The notes below the pieces were generated by a model. That model made no database searches. It was not told where the DNA came from and saw nothing but the letters and a program-made list of their open reading frames with translations. From DASUAO01 sp035763745 (GTDB lineage: Bacteria > Actinomycetota > Acidimicrobiia > IMCC26256 > PALSA-555), in the NCBI GenBank assembly GCA_035763745.1, contig DASUAO010000006.1, positions 7,331-71,330 of the forward strand: DNA of 64,000 bases, read 5' to 3'. Positions 8,098 to 16,666 of this stretch are shown piece by piece (the stretch's first letter is position 1; each line of letters starts with the position of its first letter). The position numbers were made by a program, and so were the translations under genes.

Positions 8098-9392
8098 GGC
8101 GCGTCCGTCAGCGTGTCGAGCGAGTCCACCAGCACCTCGACGATGCGATCGATCTCCTCTGCGGTGACCGTGAGCGGTGGCATGAGCACGACGACGTCGC
8201 CGAGGGGACGGAGGAGCACCCCGCGCTGGACCGCAGCCGCGCAGGCACGTCGGCCCCACCGGAGGCCGTCACGCGGCGGGGCGAGCTCGACGCCACCCAT
8301 GAGACCCTGGAGTCGTACCTGGGCGACTGCCTGGTGCTGCCGCACGTGCGTGTCGAGCGCGGCACGCAGCTGGGTCGACCGGGCGCGCACGTTGGCGAGC
8401 ACCGTGCCGTCGGCGAGCAGCTCGAGATGGCGCAACGCCACCGCGCACGCGAGTGCGTTCCCGCTGTAGGAGTGCCCGTGATAGAGGGTGTGCTCGGAGA
8501 GGTCGGGACCGAGGAACGCCGAGAACACACGACCGCTCGCGACCGTCGCCGACTGGGCCACGTACCCGGCGGTGAGCCCTTTCCCGAGGACGAGGAGGTC
8601 GGGGCGCAGCCCGCACTGCTCGGAGGCGAAGAGGGTGCCGGTGCGACCGAAGCCGGTCGCGACCTCGTCGCAGATGAGCAGGACGTCGTGGTCGCGGCAT
8701 GCGGCACCGAGGCGCTCGAGGCCACCGGGATCGCCGAGATGCATCCCGGCCGCGCCCTGCACGAGCGGCTCGACGATCACGGCGGCGAGGCTGCCGGCGT
8801 GGGCCGCGACCATCGCGATCGCGTGTTCGAAGCAGGTGGGGTCGCCGAACTCCGGCGCGCGCAGGACAGGGAAGCGCAACGGGTCGAACAGGTCGGTCCC
8901 GAACCCGCCGGCCCCGACGGAGAGCGCTCCGATCGTGTCGCCGTGGTACGCGCCGCCGAACGCGAGGAAGGTGGTCCGGCCCTCGATGCCGCGGTTGGCC
9001 CAGTACTGGAACGAGATCTTCAGGGCCTGCTCGACGGCCGACGCGCCGTCGGAGGCGAAGAGGAAGTGGGGCTCGTCGACCGGGACCAGGCGTGCGAGCG
9101 CCTCGGCGAGCTCGATCACGACCCGGTTGCCGTTCCCGAGCATCGTCGAATGGCCCCCACGCGCGAGCTGCTCCCGCACCGCGTCGTCGAGCTCGGGGAC
9201 GCAGTGACCGAGCGTGTTCACCCACAGCGACGAGATCGCATCGAGGTAGCGCTTCCCGTCGACGTCGATCAGCTCGTGGCCTTCGGCGCGCTCGACGATG
9301 ATCGGTGCGCTCTCGGTGTAACAGGACATCTGTGTGAACCCGTGCCAGACGACGTCGGCGTCACGCCGGGCCCACACCGATGCTGCATCCAT
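8094..9392 (-). CDS. bioA: Adenosylmethionine-8-amino-7-oxononanoate aminotransferase
   Basis: 432-residue class III aminotransferase making diaminopelargonate with SAM as amino donor. The N-terminal WHGFTQM motif and SSLWVNTLGHCVPELDDA block distinguish BioA from other class III enzymes. Also present: AYHGDTIGALSVG, CDEVATGFGRTG and the PLP-Lys in LLVLGKGLTAGY. ATG 9392 is preceded by CATCAT six bases upstream; an in-frame start at 9413 is possible. First gene of bioAFD; no bioB lies in the window. Confidence 0.96.
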   Translation of the reverse strand: MDAASVWARRDADVVWHGFTQMSCYTESAPIIVERAEGHELIDVDGKRYLDAISSLWVNTLGHCVPELDDAVREQLARGGHSTMLGNGNRVVIELAEALARLVPVDEPHFLFASDGASAVEQALKISFQYWANRGIEGRTTFLAFGGAYHGDTIGALSVGAGGFGTDLFDPLRFPVLRAPEFGDPTCFEHAIAMVAAHAGSLAAVIVEPLVQGAAGMHLGDPGGLERLGAACRDHDVLLICDEVATGFGRTGTLFASEQCGLRPDLLVLGKGLTAGYVAQSATVASGRVFSAFLGPDLSEHTLYHGHSYSGNALACAVALRHLELLADGTVLANVRARSTQLRAALDTHVRQHQAVAQVRLQGLMGGVELAPPRDGLRWGRRACAAAVQRGVLLRPLGDVVVLMPPLTVTAEEIDRIVEVLVDSLDTLTDAP

Positions 9393-9398
9393 CACGCA

Positions 9399-9472
9399 AT
9401 GATGGCGCACCATGATGGCGCGAACATCGCCGGATCGCCCGAGTGGCGCGTGCCGAGGTGCCATGATGCGCC
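9399..9472. repeat. Repeated ATGATGGCGC motif in the bioA/thiolase divergent region
   Basis: AATGATGGCGC (9399-9409), CATGATGGCGC (9411-9421) and CATGATGCGCC (9462-9472) lie in the 84-bp divergent region. They may be regulator half-sites or -10-like elements, since CATGAT/CATCAT sit 6-9 nt before both start codons. Confidence 0.35.
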
Positions 9473-9476
9473 CCGC

Positions 9477-10688
9477 ATGAGTCTCAGGGACCAGAGCGCG
9501 ATCGTGGGTGTCGGTGCGACCCCGTACTACAAGCGCGGACGCTCGCTCCCGCAGACGCCCTTCGAGATGGCCGGCAAGGCCATGCTCGCTGCGCTCGAGG
9601 ACGCCGGGCTCACGGTCGGCGACGTGGACGGGCTCGCGCTCTACTCCTTCGGGCTCGGCGGCGACACCTCCCTCTTCGCCCAGGTCATGGGGATCCCGGA
9701 GCTGCGGTTCACCGCGATGCTCACTGGGGGTGGTGGCGGCGCGGCCGGATCGGTCGGGCTCGCTGCCGCGGCGATCGCGTCGGGGATGGCGACGTGCGTG
9801 GTGAGCCTCATGACGCTCCAGCAGGCGGCGAACCGCTTCGGCGCCTCGTACGCCCCGAAGGGGAAGGGGAAGGCCGGCGCGCAGTACTCCGCACCGCCGT
9901 CCCCCGAGGGCAACTTCATCCAGCCCGCAGGGCTCATGGGTCCGGGGCAGATGTTCGCCGTGCTCGCGCAACGACACATGCACCTCTACGGCACGACGCG
10001 CGAGCACTTCGCCGAGGTCGCGATCTCGACGCGTGAGAACGCACGCCGACGGGAGACGTCGATCATGCGCGAGGAGCTGACCCTCGAGGACTACTTCGCC
10101 GCGCGCATGATCGCTGATCCGCTGTGCCTCTTCGACTTCTGCCTCGAGTGCGACGGCGCGGTCGCGGTGGTCACCACGACCGCCGAACGGGCGCGCGACC
10201 TCCGCCACCCACCGGCGTACGTGCGCGCGTCGGCGCACGGCGGCAACGGGCGGTGGGGCCAGGCGATCACGTGGATGGGGATGCCCGACGACGAGTTCGC
10301 GTCTTCGGGGCACCGACCGGTGGCGGCGCGCCTCTGGGCGATGGCGGGGAGTGGGCCGTCCGACGTCGACGTCGCCCTCCTCTACGACCACTTCTCCCCG
10401 ATGGTCCTCATGCAGCTCGAGGACTACGGGTTCTGCGGCATCGGCGAGGCGGGTCCGTTCGTGGCCGACGGCAACATCCGGTGGCCGAACGGCGCGCTGC
10501 CGGTGAACACGCACGGGGGCAACCTGTCCGAGGCGTACATCATCGGGATGACCCACGTGAAGGAAGCGGTGGAGCAGATCCGGGGCACGGCCGTCAACCA
10601 GGTCGCCGGTGCCGAGGTCGCGCTCGTGACGGGCGGTCCGGCGTCGATCCCCGTGTCGTCACTGCTCCTCGCGGGTGCGCCGTCGTGA
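9477..10688 (+). CDS. Thiolase-like / lipid-transfer protein (Ltp-type), lacking the N-terminal catalytic Cys
   Basis: 403-residue thiolase-fold protein, starting MSLRDQSAIVGVGATPYYKR like SCP-x/Ltp proteins. At residues 83-91 where a thiolase has its acyl-accepting Cys it has TGGGGGAAG, so it cannot act as an ordinary thiolase. The C-terminal NTHGGNLSEAYIIG block replaces the thiolase GGxxxxGHPxG region. It is followed by a GTGA-overlapping DUF35 gene; this pairing resembles Ltp2-DUF35 retro-aldolases of steroid side-chain degradation (family knowledge). An aldolase-type acyl-CoA role is therefore possible, but the substrate is unknown. Confidence 0.85.
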   Translation: MSLRDQSAIVGVGATPYYKRGRSLPQTPFEMAGKAMLAALEDAGLTVGDVDGLALYSFGLGGDTSLFAQVMGIPELRFTAMLTGGGGGAAGSVGLAAAAIASGMATCVVSLMTLQQAANRFGASYAPKGKGKAGAQYSAPPSPEGNFIQPAGLMGPGQMFAVLAQRHMHLYGTTREHFAEVAISTRENARRRETSIMREELTLEDYFAARMIADPLCLFDFCLECDGAVAVVTTTAERARDLRHPPAYVRASAHGGNGRWGQAITWMGMPDDEFASSGHRPVAARLWAMAGSGPSDVDVALLYDHFSPMVLMQLEDYGFCGIGEAGPFVADGNIRWPNGALPVNTHGGNLSEAYIIGMTHVKEAVEQIRGTAVNQVAGAEVALVTGGPASIPVSSLLLAGAPS

Positions 10689-11146
10689 GTCCGGGCGCGG
10701 GGCTCGAGGCCCGGCTGCCGCCGGAGGAGCTCATCCACCTCACGCCCGACGTCTTCACCCAGCCCTTCTGGGACGCCGCGGCGGAGCACCGGCTCGTGGT
10801 GCCGCGGTGCACGGCGTGCGGGACGTTCCGCCTCCCCCCGAGCGCCTTCTGCTGGACGTGCCAGGCCCAGGAGGTGGAGTGGGTGGAGCACGACGGCACC
10901 GGGACGCTCTACAGCTTCACGATCATCCACCATCCGCTGCTGCCCGAGCTGAGCGACTCGGTGCCCTACGTCCCCGCGGTCGTCGAGCTGCCGGGCACGA
11001 ACGGCTGCCGTCTCGTCGGGGCCCTGCAGCAGGTCGGGCTCGACGCGGTGCGCATCGGCCTCCCCGTCGACCTCGTCTGGCGGGACGTGCGCGAGGGGAC
11101 GACCGTGCCGACCTTCCGACCGCGTGTGGACGCGGGGACCGGATGA
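10685..11146 (+). CDS. DUF35 OB-fold/Zn-ribbon acyl-CoA-associated protein
   Basis: 153 residues. An N-terminal rubredoxin-like zinc ribbon with CTAC and CWTC cysteine pairs is followed by an OB-fold (GTLYSFTIIHHPLLPELSD...VPYVPAVVEL). The family commonly works as a partner of thiolase-fold proteins, binding the CoA part of the substrate. GTG start overlaps the upstream thiolase-like stop (GTGA), and the next gene overlaps by ATGA, so stoichiometric coupling with the thiolase-like protein is likely. Confidence 0.9.
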   Translation: MSPGAGLEARLPPEELIHLTPDVFTQPFWDAAAEHRLVVPRCTACGTFRLPPSAFCWTCQAQEVEWVEHDGTGTLYSFTIIHHPLLPELSDSVPYVPAVVELPGTNGCRLVGALQQVGLDAVRIGLPVDLVWRDVREGTTVPTFRPRVDAGTG

Positions 11147-12051
11147 GCCTGTCGGGGGCCAAGATCCTGGTGACCGGGCCGACCGGGCAGGTGGCGCTGC
11201 CACTCACCCTCGGGCTCGCGGCCGACAACGACGTGTGGGGGGTCGCCCGGTTCCGCGATGCGGCCGCACGCGAGCGACTCGAGGCGGCCGGCGTGACCTG
11301 CGTGACGGCCGACCTCGCGACGACGGACTTCTCCGAGGTGCCGACCGACTTCGACGTCGTGCTCAACCTCGCGGTGGCCAAGGGCAACGACGCAGACTGG
11401 GACCGTGACTTCGCGGCGAACGGTGAGTCGATCGCGCTCCTCGTCGCGCGCACGACGCCGAAGGCACTGCTCCACTGCTCATCGACCGCCGTGTACCAGC
11501 ACGTCGGACCACACCACGCGCTGGTCGAGACAGATCCCCTCGGTGACAACCACCGAGCGATGTTCCCCACCTACAGCCTCGCCAAGATCGCGGCCGAGGT
11601 CGTCGCCCGTGCCGCCGCGCGCGAGCACGGTGTTCCGACCACCATCGCCCGCCTGAACGTGCCGTACGGCGACAACGGTGGCTGGCCGGGTTGGCACCTC
11701 GAGTTCATGCTTGCCGGGCACCCGATCTCGCTCCATCCCGAGCGTCCCAACCTCTTCGACCCCATCCACGACGACGACATCCTGCGGACGGTGCCGGGGC
11801 TCCTCGACGCGGCCAGCGTCCCGGCGACGATCGTGAACTGGGGCGGGCCGTCGGCATCGATCGAGGAGTGGTGCGCGTTCCTCGGCGAGCTCACCGGACT
11901 CGAGCCCACGTTCGAGGAGACCGCGGCCACGATCGGCAGCGTGCACGTCGACCTGACGAAGATGGCGGCCCTCGTTGGTGAGGCCCGCGTGGGCTGGCAG
12001 GACGGGATGCGCCGGATGGTCGAGGCCCGCCACCCGGAGCTCCTCGCGTGA
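11143..12051 (+). CDS. NAD(P)-dependent epimerase/dehydratase (extended SDR)
   Basis: 302 residues. Cofactor motif VTGPTGQVALPL (a variant of GxxGxxG), an SS motif in LLHCSSTAVYQH, and the catalytic YSLAK. It may reduce or oxidise a hydroxyacyl or alicyclic intermediate in the surrounding acyl-CoA operon. ATGA overlap with the DUF35 gene and GTGA overlap with the enoyl-CoA hydratase gene. Specific reaction not identifiable. Confidence 0.88.
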   Translation: MSLSGAKILVTGPTGQVALPLTLGLAADNDVWGVARFRDAAARERLEAAGVTCVTADLATTDFSEVPTDFDVVLNLAVAKGNDADWDRDFAANGESIALLVARTTPKALLHCSSTAVYQHVGPHHALVETDPLGDNHRAMFPTYSLAKIAAEVVARAAAREHGVPTTIARLNVPYGDNGGWPGWHLEFMLAGHPISLHPERPNLFDPIHDDDILRTVPGLLDAASVPATIVNWGGPSASIEEWCAFLGELTGLEPTFEETAATIGSVHVDLTKMAALVGEARVGWQDGMRRMVEARHPELLA

Positions 12052-12860
12052 GCCGCAGCGAAGTCGTCCTCGTCGCCGTCGACGACGGCGTGGCCACGAT
12101 CACCCTCAACCGACCCGACGCTCGCAATGCGATGAACAGCGCGCTGGGCGTCGGGCTCGCCCGGGCGGTGGCGGACTGCGAAGCCGACGACGGCGTCGCC
12201 GCGATGATCCTGACCGGCGCCGATCCGGCGTTCTGCGCCGGGGCCGATCTCGAGGAGATCTCGAACGCCCCGACCGGGGTGCCTGTCCCCGACCCCGACG
12301 ATCCCTACCGTCGCGACGAGATCGGGAAGTACGCCGAGTTCCGCGGACCGTTCCCGCCGCACGACAAGCCGCTGATCGGTGCGATCAACGGGGCCTGCAT
12401 CACCGGCGGGTTCGAGATCGCGCTCAATTGTGACTTCCTGATCGCGTCCGAGCGCGCCCGGTTCGCCGACACCCACGCGCGCGTCGGGATCATGCCCGGC
12501 TGGGGGCTCACGGTGCTGCTCGTCGAGAGCGTCGGGGTACGCCGAGCCCGTGAGCTGAGCGCCACCGGGAACTTCATCGACGCGTCGACGGCACTCGCAT
12601 GGGGGCTGGTCAACCACGTCGTCCCGCACGAGGACCTGCTGCCGTTCACGCGCGACCTGGCCCGGGCGGTCGTCGGCAACGACCAGGTCGCGGTGCAGCG
12701 GATGTTCGCCACCTATGCGGAGATCGCCGCCTCGGTCTACGACGACGGGTGGGCGATCGAGGATCGGGTGAACCGTGCGTGGCTGGCCGATGGGATCGAC
12801 GCGGCCGAGGTCGGCCGGCGCCGGAGCGCGATCGAGGAGCGCGGTCGCACCCAGCTCTGA
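12048..12860 (+). CDS. Enoyl-CoA hydratase/isomerase (crotonase family)
   Basis: 270 residues. The CoA-binding segment DPAFCAGADLEEI and the oxyanion-hole region INGACITGGFEIALNCDFLIA are typical of crotonases. GIMPGWGLTVLL covers the second catalytic region. Hydrates enoyl-CoA or isomerises it. Last of four overlapping genes starting at 9477, so it probably shares their acyl-CoA pathway. GTG start overlaps the previous stop. Confidence 0.92.
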   Translation: MSRSEVVLVAVDDGVATITLNRPDARNAMNSALGVGLARAVADCEADDGVAAMILTGADPAFCAGADLEEISNAPTGVPVPDPDDPYRRDEIGKYAEFRGPFPPHDKPLIGAINGACITGGFEIALNCDFLIASERARFADTHARVGIMPGWGLTVLLVESVGVRRARELSATGNFIDASTALAWGLVNHVVPHEDLLPFTRDLARAVVGNDQVAVQRMFATYAEIAASVYDDGWAIEDRVNRAWLADGIDAAEVGRRRSAIEERGRTQL

Positions 12861-12888
12861 GACCGTGTCGCGGCCCACGCCCACGGGC

Positions 12889-12894
12889 TAGGTT
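12889..12894 (+). promoter_or_regulatory. Putative -10 element of the molybdenum hydroxylase operon
   Basis: TAGGTT in the 85-bp gap before the coxM-like gene. The predicted start site lies near 12901, leaving a short leader containing the palindrome at 12904-12921. Confidence 0.5.
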
Positions 12895-12903
12895 CCCCGC
12901 GTA

Positions 12904-12921
12904 CCTGACGCCGGTGTCAGG
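12904..12921. promoter_or_regulatory. 18-bp near-perfect palindrome (candidate operator)
   Basis: CCTGACGCCGGTGTCAGG: the 9-bp arms match at 8 of 9 positions. It lies just after a predicted -10 element and 24 bp before the GTG of the coxM-like gene, a position where a dimeric repressor would block transcription. It could instead form a leader hairpin. Confidence 0.5.
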
Positions 12922-12945
12922 GCATCACGGAAGCCGGAGGTCGCG

Positions 12946-13818
12946 GTGAAGCCGGCCGCGTTCGAGTACCACGCACCCGAGACGGTCGCCGACGCGGTCG
13001 GGGTGCTCGCCGAGCATGCCGACGAGGCGAAGCCGCTCGCCGGCGGCCAGAGCCTGGTCCCGATGCTCGCGCTGCGCCTCACCCGCTTCGCCCACCTCGT
13101 CGATCTGAACCGCGTCGACGAGCTCACCGGGATCCGGCGTGACGACGGCGCATTGGTGATCGGCGCGATGACCCGTCAACGCGCGGTCGAGCGGGATCCG
13201 GACGTGGCGTCCGCCGCCCCGCTGCTCGCGGCCTCGATCCCGCTCATCGGTCACTCCCAGATCCGCAACCGCGGGACGGTCGGTGGATCGATCGCGCACG
13301 CGGACCCTGCCTCCGAGCTGCCGGCGGTGGCGCTGGCGCTCGATGCCGACCTGGAGATCGCTTCCAAGGCCGGGACGCGTACCGTGCCCGCGACCGAGTT
13401 CTTCGAGGGCACGTGGACGACCTGCCTCGCCGACGAGGAGCTGCTCACGGCGATCCGGTTCCCCCTGTGGGAGGGCCGCTGTGGGTTCGCGTTCGACGAG
13501 GTCGCTCGGAGGAGCGGCGACTTCGCCCTGGCCGGGGTCGCCGTGGCCGTCGAGGTCGACGGCGCCGGAGCGATCCGCCGCGCGGCGCTCGGGCTCCTGG
13601 GCCTGGGCAGCACACCCCGTCGCGCGCCGGCGGCGGAAGCCGCGCTCATGGGTCGGGCTCCCACGCCGCACGAGCTCGAGGAGATCGCACAGCTCGCCGT
13701 CGCCGACCTCGAGCCGCCCGACGACATCCATGCGACGGCGACGTACCGGCGACGCGTCGGCGCGCATCTCGTCGGCCGGTCGTTGGGGCGCGCACTGGAG
13801 GAGGCGACGAATGGGTGA
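12946..13818 (+). CDS. Molybdenum hydroxylase FAD subunit (CoxM-like)
   Basis: 290 residues. FAD-binding medium subunit of the xanthine dehydrogenase/CO dehydrogenase family, with AGGQSLVPMLALRL and GTVGGSIAHADPASELP FAD-binding motifs, and a CO_deh_flav_C domain at the C-terminus (RRAALGLLGLGSTP). Passes electrons from the Fe-S subunit to an acceptor. Starts at GTG; the next gene overlaps by 8 bp. Gene order M-S-L matches classical cox clusters. Confidence 0.93.
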   Translation: MKPAAFEYHAPETVADAVGVLAEHADEAKPLAGGQSLVPMLALRLTRFAHLVDLNRVDELTGIRRDDGALVIGAMTRQRAVERDPDVASAAPLLAASIPLIGHSQIRNRGTVGGSIAHADPASELPAVALALDADLEIASKAGTRTVPATEFFEGTWTTCLADEELLTAIRFPLWEGRCGFAFDEVARRSGDFALAGVAVAVEVDGAGAIRRAALGLLGLGSTPRRAPAAEAALMGRAPTPHELEEIAQLAVADLEPPDDIHATATYRRRVGAHLVGRSLGRALEEATNG

Positions 13819-14284
13819 GCACCGGATCGCGGTGACGATCAACGGCGAGCGCCGGGAAGGGACCGTCGAGGCCCGGCGCACCCTCGCCGACTTCCTTCGC
13901 GAGGACTGCCAGCTCACCGGGACACATCTCGGATGCGAGCACGGCGTGTGCGGGGCGTGCACGGTCGTGCTCGACGGCGACGCGGTCCGGTCGTGCCTGC
14001 TCTTCGCGGTGCAGGCCGACGGCGCCGACATCGTGACGATCGAAGGGCTGGGCGGTCCCGACGGGTCGCTCTCACCGGTCCAGGAGGCGTTCCGCTCCGA
14101 GCACGGGCTCCAGTGCGGGTTCTGTACGCCGGGGTTCGTCGTGACGGTCACCCAGCTGTTGCACGAGAACCCCTCGCCGACCGACGCCGAGATCCGGGAA
14201 GGGATCTCGGGGAACCTCTGCCGCTGCACGGGGTACCAGGGGATCGTGCGAGCGGTCCGGCGCGCCGCCGAGGCCGGGTCGTGA
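13811..14284 (+). CDS. Molybdenum hydroxylase 2Fe-2S subunit (CoxS-like)
   Basis: 157 residues with two [2Fe-2S] domains: a plant-type ferredoxin fold (CEHGVCGACTVVLDG, plus a later Cys) and a four-helix domain (QCGFCTPGFVV and LCRCTGYQGIVRA). Links the molybdenum centre in the large subunit to FAD in the medium subunit. Overlaps the upstream gene by 8 bp and the downstream gene by 4 bp. Confidence 0.95.
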   Translation: MGEHRIAVTINGERREGTVEARRTLADFLREDCQLTGTHLGCEHGVCGACTVVLDGDAVRSCLLFAVQADGADIVTIEGLGGPDGSLSPVQEAFRSEHGLQCGFCTPGFVVTVTQLLHENPSPTDAEIREGISGNLCRCTGYQGIVRAVRRAAEAGS

Positions 14285-16632
14285 CGACCACGCAGCCGTC
14301 GGTGTCCTCGCACTCGGCCGGCCGGTTCGTCGGCCAGTCCGTCACCCGACGCGAGGACCCACGCCTGCTCACGGGCCACGGCCGGTACGTCGACGACGTC
14401 GTGGTGCCCGGCATGCTGCACGCGGCGTTCGTCCGCAGCGACCTGGCGCGTGGACGCATCACCGGGATCGACGTCGGCGCGGCTCGAGAGCATCCCGGCG
14501 TGCACGCCGTGCTGACGGCAGCAGACCTCAACGCCGGCGCGGGTCCTCTCCAGCCCACGATGTTCCAGGGCGCGGCGCCCCCCTCGCCGTGCGCGCCGGT
14601 GCGGCTCCTCGCCGATGGCGACGTGCGCTTCGTGGGCGATCCGGTCGCGATCGTCGTGGCGAGCAGCCGGTACGTGGCAGAGGACGCGTGCGAGCTCGTC
14701 GAGGTCGACTACGAGCCGCTCGACGCGATCATCGATCCCGAGCAGGCGCTCACCGAGGCCGACGAGCTGGTGCACCCCGAGCTCGGCTCGAACGTGGCGA
14801 TGGCGGTGCCGACCCCACCCGACCCGGAGCTCGACGCGATCTTCGAGTCCGCGGCGCACGTCGTGCACGAGACGTTCCACCAGCATCGCCACACGTGTGT
14901 GCCGATGGAGGCTCGTGGCGTCGTGGCGGTCTACGAGCCGTCGTCGGGGGAGCTCGACATCTGGCTCTCGACCCAGAACCCCCACGAGGCCCGCCAGGTC
15001 TGCTCTCGGCTCACCGGTGTCCCGGCGCACAGGGTGCGGGTCCGCGCCGCCGACGTCGGTGGGGGCTTCGGCCAGAAGTACTTCCTGCAGCGCGACGAGC
15101 AGGTCGTGGTCGCCGCCGCGCACCGGATCGGCCGCGCGGTGAAGTGGATCGAGGACCGACGGGAGAACCTCATCGCCGCGAACCATGCGCGCGCCGACCG
15201 AATCGCGATCGACGTCGCGGTCGACGGCGACGGCCGGATGCTGGCCGCCCGTCTGGATCACCTCGAGGACTGTGGGTCGTACCCCATGGGCGGGACGGGC
15301 GGTGTCGGACCGTTCGTCGCGATGCTGTTCCCCGGGCCGTACCGGATCGGGCGCCTCGGGTTCGTGAGCACCGCGGTCTGGACGAACACGGCTGGCCGGG
15401 GCGCGTACCGCGGGCCCTGGATGCTCGAGACCGTCGCGCGCGAGCAGATGGTCGACGTCGTGGCCCGGGCCATCGGGATGGACCCACTCGAGCTCCGTCG
15501 TCGCAACGTCGTCGCGACGACGGAGCTCCCCTTCACGACCGCGATGGGGATGGAGCTCGATCACGTCACGCCCGCGGAGACGCTCGAGCAGGCCATCGAG
15601 ATCATCGGCTACGACGCGTTCCGAGCCGAGCAGCAGCGCGCGTTCGTCGAGGAAGGCCGGCTGCTCGGCATCGGGATCGGCCTCTATGTCGAGCCGACGA
15701 GCATGGGGTCGGGGTCCCTCGGCGTGGAGACCGCGACCGTGCGCGTGCAGCCGGGCGGGACCGTGACGGTGATGCTCGGCACCGGGTCGCACGGGCAGGG
15801 CGTCGAGACGACGATGGCCCAGGTGGTGGCCGAGCACCTCGGCGTCGAGCTCGACGACGTCGTGGTGGTGCAGGGCGACACCGCGACGTCGCCGTTCGGT
15901 GCCGGCACCGGCGGCAGCCGGACCGCGGTCGTCGCGGGTGGCGCCACGCGCGAGGCGTCGCTGCAGGTGAAGGAGAAGGTGGTCGAGATCGCGGCCCATC
16001 TGCTCGAAGCCGCGCCCGAGGACCTCGAGGTGGTGGACGGGCAGGTCTCGGTCCGGGGCACGCCGTCGAAGGCCGTGCCGCTCACGGACGTCGCGCGGGT
16101 CGCGTACAACGACCCGGCCGAGCTCCCGCCCGGCGTCTCGCCGAGCCTCGAGGCGACCGTCAGCTACCAGGCCCCGCCGATCACGTGGTCGAACGCGTGT
16201 CATGTGTGCACGGTGGAAGTGGACTCCGAGACCGGCCTCGTGACGGTCCTTCGCTACGTCGTGAGCGAGGACTGCGGCGTGATGATCAACCCGATGATCG
16301 TCGAGGGGCAGATCTCCGGCGGCGTCGCGCAGGGCATCGGCGGCGTGCTGTACGAGCACCTCGTCTACGACGAGGGCGGCACTCCGCTCACGACGACGTT
16401 CCTCGACTACCTCCTCCCGACGGCGACCGAGGTGCCGGAGATCGAGGTCGGGCACATCGAGACCCGTTCGCCCACGCCGGGAGGGCACAAGGGCATGGGA
16501 GAGGGCGGCGCGATCGGTTCACCCCCGGCCGTCTTCAACGCTGTGGCCGATGCCCTGGCCCTGCGGGGGGCGACCGTGTCCGCGCAGCCGCTGACCCCGA
16601 CCCGCGTGCTCGACGCGCTCGCCGAGACCTGA
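14281..16632 (+). CDS. Molybdenum hydroxylase large, Mo-cofactor subunit (CoxL-like)
   Basis: 783 residues. The Mo-MCD-binding subunit, with the family N-terminus VTRREDPRLLTGHGRYVDDV, VGGGFGQKYF, and the catalytic Glu in KGMGEGGAIGSPP. The loop that defines CO dehydrogenases (AYxCSFR in form I, AYRGAGR in form II) reads AYRGPWM at residues 375-381, so the active-site Cys of true CO dehydrogenase is absent. The substrate is therefore probably an N-heterocycle, aldehyde or other molecule rather than CO. GTG start overlaps the small-subunit stop. Confidence 0.93.
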   Translation: MTTTQPSVSSHSAGRFVGQSVTRREDPRLLTGHGRYVDDVVVPGMLHAAFVRSDLARGRITGIDVGAAREHPGVHAVLTAADLNAGAGPLQPTMFQGAAPPSPCAPVRLLADGDVRFVGDPVAIVVASSRYVAEDACELVEVDYEPLDAIIDPEQALTEADELVHPELGSNVAMAVPTPPDPELDAIFESAAHVVHETFHQHRHTCVPMEARGVVAVYEPSSGELDIWLSTQNPHEARQVCSRLTGVPAHRVRVRAADVGGGFGQKYFLQRDEQVVVAAAHRIGRAVKWIEDRRENLIAANHARADRIAIDVAVDGDGRMLAARLDHLEDCGSYPMGGTGGVGPFVAMLFPGPYRIGRLGFVSTAVWTNTAGRGAYRGPWMLETVAREQMVDVVARAIGMDPLELRRRNVVATTELPFTTAMGMELDHVTPAETLEQAIEIIGYDAFRAEQQRAFVEEGRLLGIGIGLYVEPTSMGSGSLGVETATVRVQPGGTVTVMLGTGSHGQGVETTMAQVVAEHLGVELDDVVVVQGDTATSPFGAGTGGSRTAVVAGGATREASLQVKEKVVEIAAHLLEAAPEDLEVVDGQVSVRGTPSKAVPLTDVARVAYNDPAELPPGVSPSLEATVSYQAPPITWSNACHVCTVEVDSETGLVTVLRYVVSEDCGVMINPMIVEGQISGGVAQGIGGVLYEHLVYDEGGTPLTTTFLDYLLPTATEVPEIEVGHIETRSPTPGGHKGMGEGGAIGSPPAVFNAVADALALRGATVSAQPLTPTRVLDALAET

Positions 16633-16666
16633 GCCCCGAGCGCCGGCTCGCACGGTCTCCCTCTCG

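Noticed and set aside
12925..16488. A 1187-codon open frame on the minus strand opposite the molybdenum hydroxylase genes
   Set aside because: It is antisense to three clear genes, is Arg/Asp/His-rich without any recognisable domain, and is a normal by-product of high G+C codon use.
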